The position numbers and the translations under genes are program-made. Of a stretch of DNA of 64,000 nucleotides, positions 62,868 to 64,000 are shown one piece after another. A model generated the notes under the pieces. The model had not been told where the DNA came from and ran no database searches. It was given only the letters and a program-made list of their open reading frames with translations. Origin of the DNA: Campylorhamphus procurvoides (lineage: Eukaryota; Chordata; Aves; Passeriformes; Dendrocolaptidae); assembly GCA_013396655.1 (NCBI GenBank), contig WBMV01005050.1, forward strand, positions 62,001 to 126,000. Direction: 5' to 3'. Positions within the stretch are counted from its first letter, which is position 1. Every line of letters starts with the position of its first letter.

Positions 62868-64000
62868 GAGCTGGAGAATGTATCTAGTTCCTTTGGGTTA
62901 ATGCAAACATGCTCTGAGCTTGCCCTTTGCTTTTGCACTCCCCACATTGCCTTGTCTAACTTAGGGTTTTTTCCAGTTTGGGCTGAATTTTTGCAGTAAT
63001 ATCTTATGTATGAGCTCCACTAGCAAGTACTGTCTCTAAAGCCACTCTGTGTGGTCTCCAGCCATAGCAGAAGAAGATGAGCTGCTTGGGCCAGGTGCCA
63101 TTTTGACATCTTTGTGCAACTCATCAAAATCCAGATTTAATCAAGACCAAAAGTAAATGGTTTTGAAGCCCATGTTTCACACTCAAAACATATTTATGGG
63201 GAAAAGAACCCAATGGTATGGGTATAGAGTCAAGCCAGGATGCAAAGTGTAGTTAGGTACCTGCCACAGAGGATGAGAGACTCGATATTTATCGTGGTGG
63301 CACCTTCAGTTTGAGCAGAAGCCAAAGCAAAGAGTAAGTGAGGGCCAGTTGTACTGAGCATCTGAGCAGGAATCATTGCGCTGCATATTTCCATTTGTCC
63401 TCCTGTTCTCCTAGTTATTGTCCTACTGTGCCCAGTGTGCAAGCTAAACCTGAGCCTTCCCAGCAGTCCAGCTGCAGTTCAGAGAACTAAAACAGTGGGT
63501 TACACCTCTTTGTGAAGAATAATGGAGAAGCACTGATCACAGCTGGCACTACGCAGCAAGCTGAGTCCATTTTGGTGCAGTTAGTATTGCAAGCTACAGA
63601 ACAGGAAAACCACATTCTTTCTGAATGTGAGCACATGACCTACAAATTCTCCGTGTGAGGTGTGATTTCACTTTAAAAAACCCAGAAAGACCCGTTTTGT
63701 TGCACCAGTGACAGCAGGTAGGCTACTGGTGCACAGAGCAGGTTATTGATGCATAAGTCAGTGATTCAGTGATGGATTTAAGGGTCTTTTACATACGGCA
63801 CAGATGAAACAGAAAAATGGAAAGAGTAGATTCCCCTCTATGGTATTTTTGCCTTCTGTGTACGTTCCATTAAATGAACAGAAGTCCTGGGAAAAACTTT
63901 CTGTTCCCTGCTGGAGCAGGGAAGAGGCCACTTTATATTTACGGGATAAAAGTGGCAGAGGTCATGGTTGCCTGAGCAAGCAGGCTGTGACAATTTCACA

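Larger units (their letters stand above)
59560..64000. other. Non-coding unique sequence
   Basis: No gene or transposon recognised. It contains the AT run ending in an undetermined base (60756-60772) and a (CAAA)5 tract (62848-62867). The 112-codon minus-strand frame at 60860-61198 matches nothing I know. Confidence 0.5.

Noticed and set aside
1..64000. CRISPR array, prophage, operon or insertion-sequence content
   Set aside because: Nothing in the window is prokaryotic. The repeats are LINE, LTR and simple repeats of a vertebrate genome.

Overview
This window looks like non-coding nuclear DNA from a bird. The main evidence is a set of CR1 LINE fragments. Their 3' ends carry the avian CR1 tail: a 'gatgatctttaaggtccctt'-like block, then a stretch like 'caacccaaaccattctgtga'. 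There is also one endogenous-retrovirus LTR of a type I associate with bird genomes, possibly passerine. The sequence is moderately AT-rich, with no CpG island and no bacterial or organellar gene organisation. Species and chromosome cannot be fixed from the sequence alone.

I recognise no protein-coding gene, tRNA, rRNA, snRNA or known microRNA. The longest open frames (about 182 and 152 codons, both minus strand) resemble no family I know and are about what chance gives in 64 kb. The window is therefore either a gene desert or the inside of a very large intron. A few short segments have good splice acceptors and donors flanking an open frame (6129-6208 minus, 11676-11750 plus, 47698-47918 minus, and some weaker ones). 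They lie on both strands and do not build a single gene. They are listed as leads, not as annotated exons.

Layout: 1-21 kb is unique sequence with simple repeats, a 20-bp perfect palindrome with a third repeated arm (4923-4951), a possible ancient DNA-transposon remnant (about 2955-3065) and a 34-bp tandem duplication (12465-12532). CR1 fragments lie at about 21.2, 24.9-25.3, 36.2, 42.0, 54.0 and 59.2-59.4 kb, in both orientations and at different degrees of decay. A solo LTR lies at about 38921-39491, just after a minisatellite of about 40 bp (38711-38801). An exact 60-bp tandem duplication is at 41171-41290. An LTR-like or promoter/polyadenylation-like arrangement is at about 50.7-51.0 kb. 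A polyadenylation signal followed by a 15-A run is at 59.5 kb. A single undetermined base (N) ends an (AT)n run at 60772.

No genes can be shown to work together here. The biological content is transposon fossils plus recent small-scale duplication. Any regulatory or long non-coding RNA function would have to be shown by cross-species conservation or transcript data.
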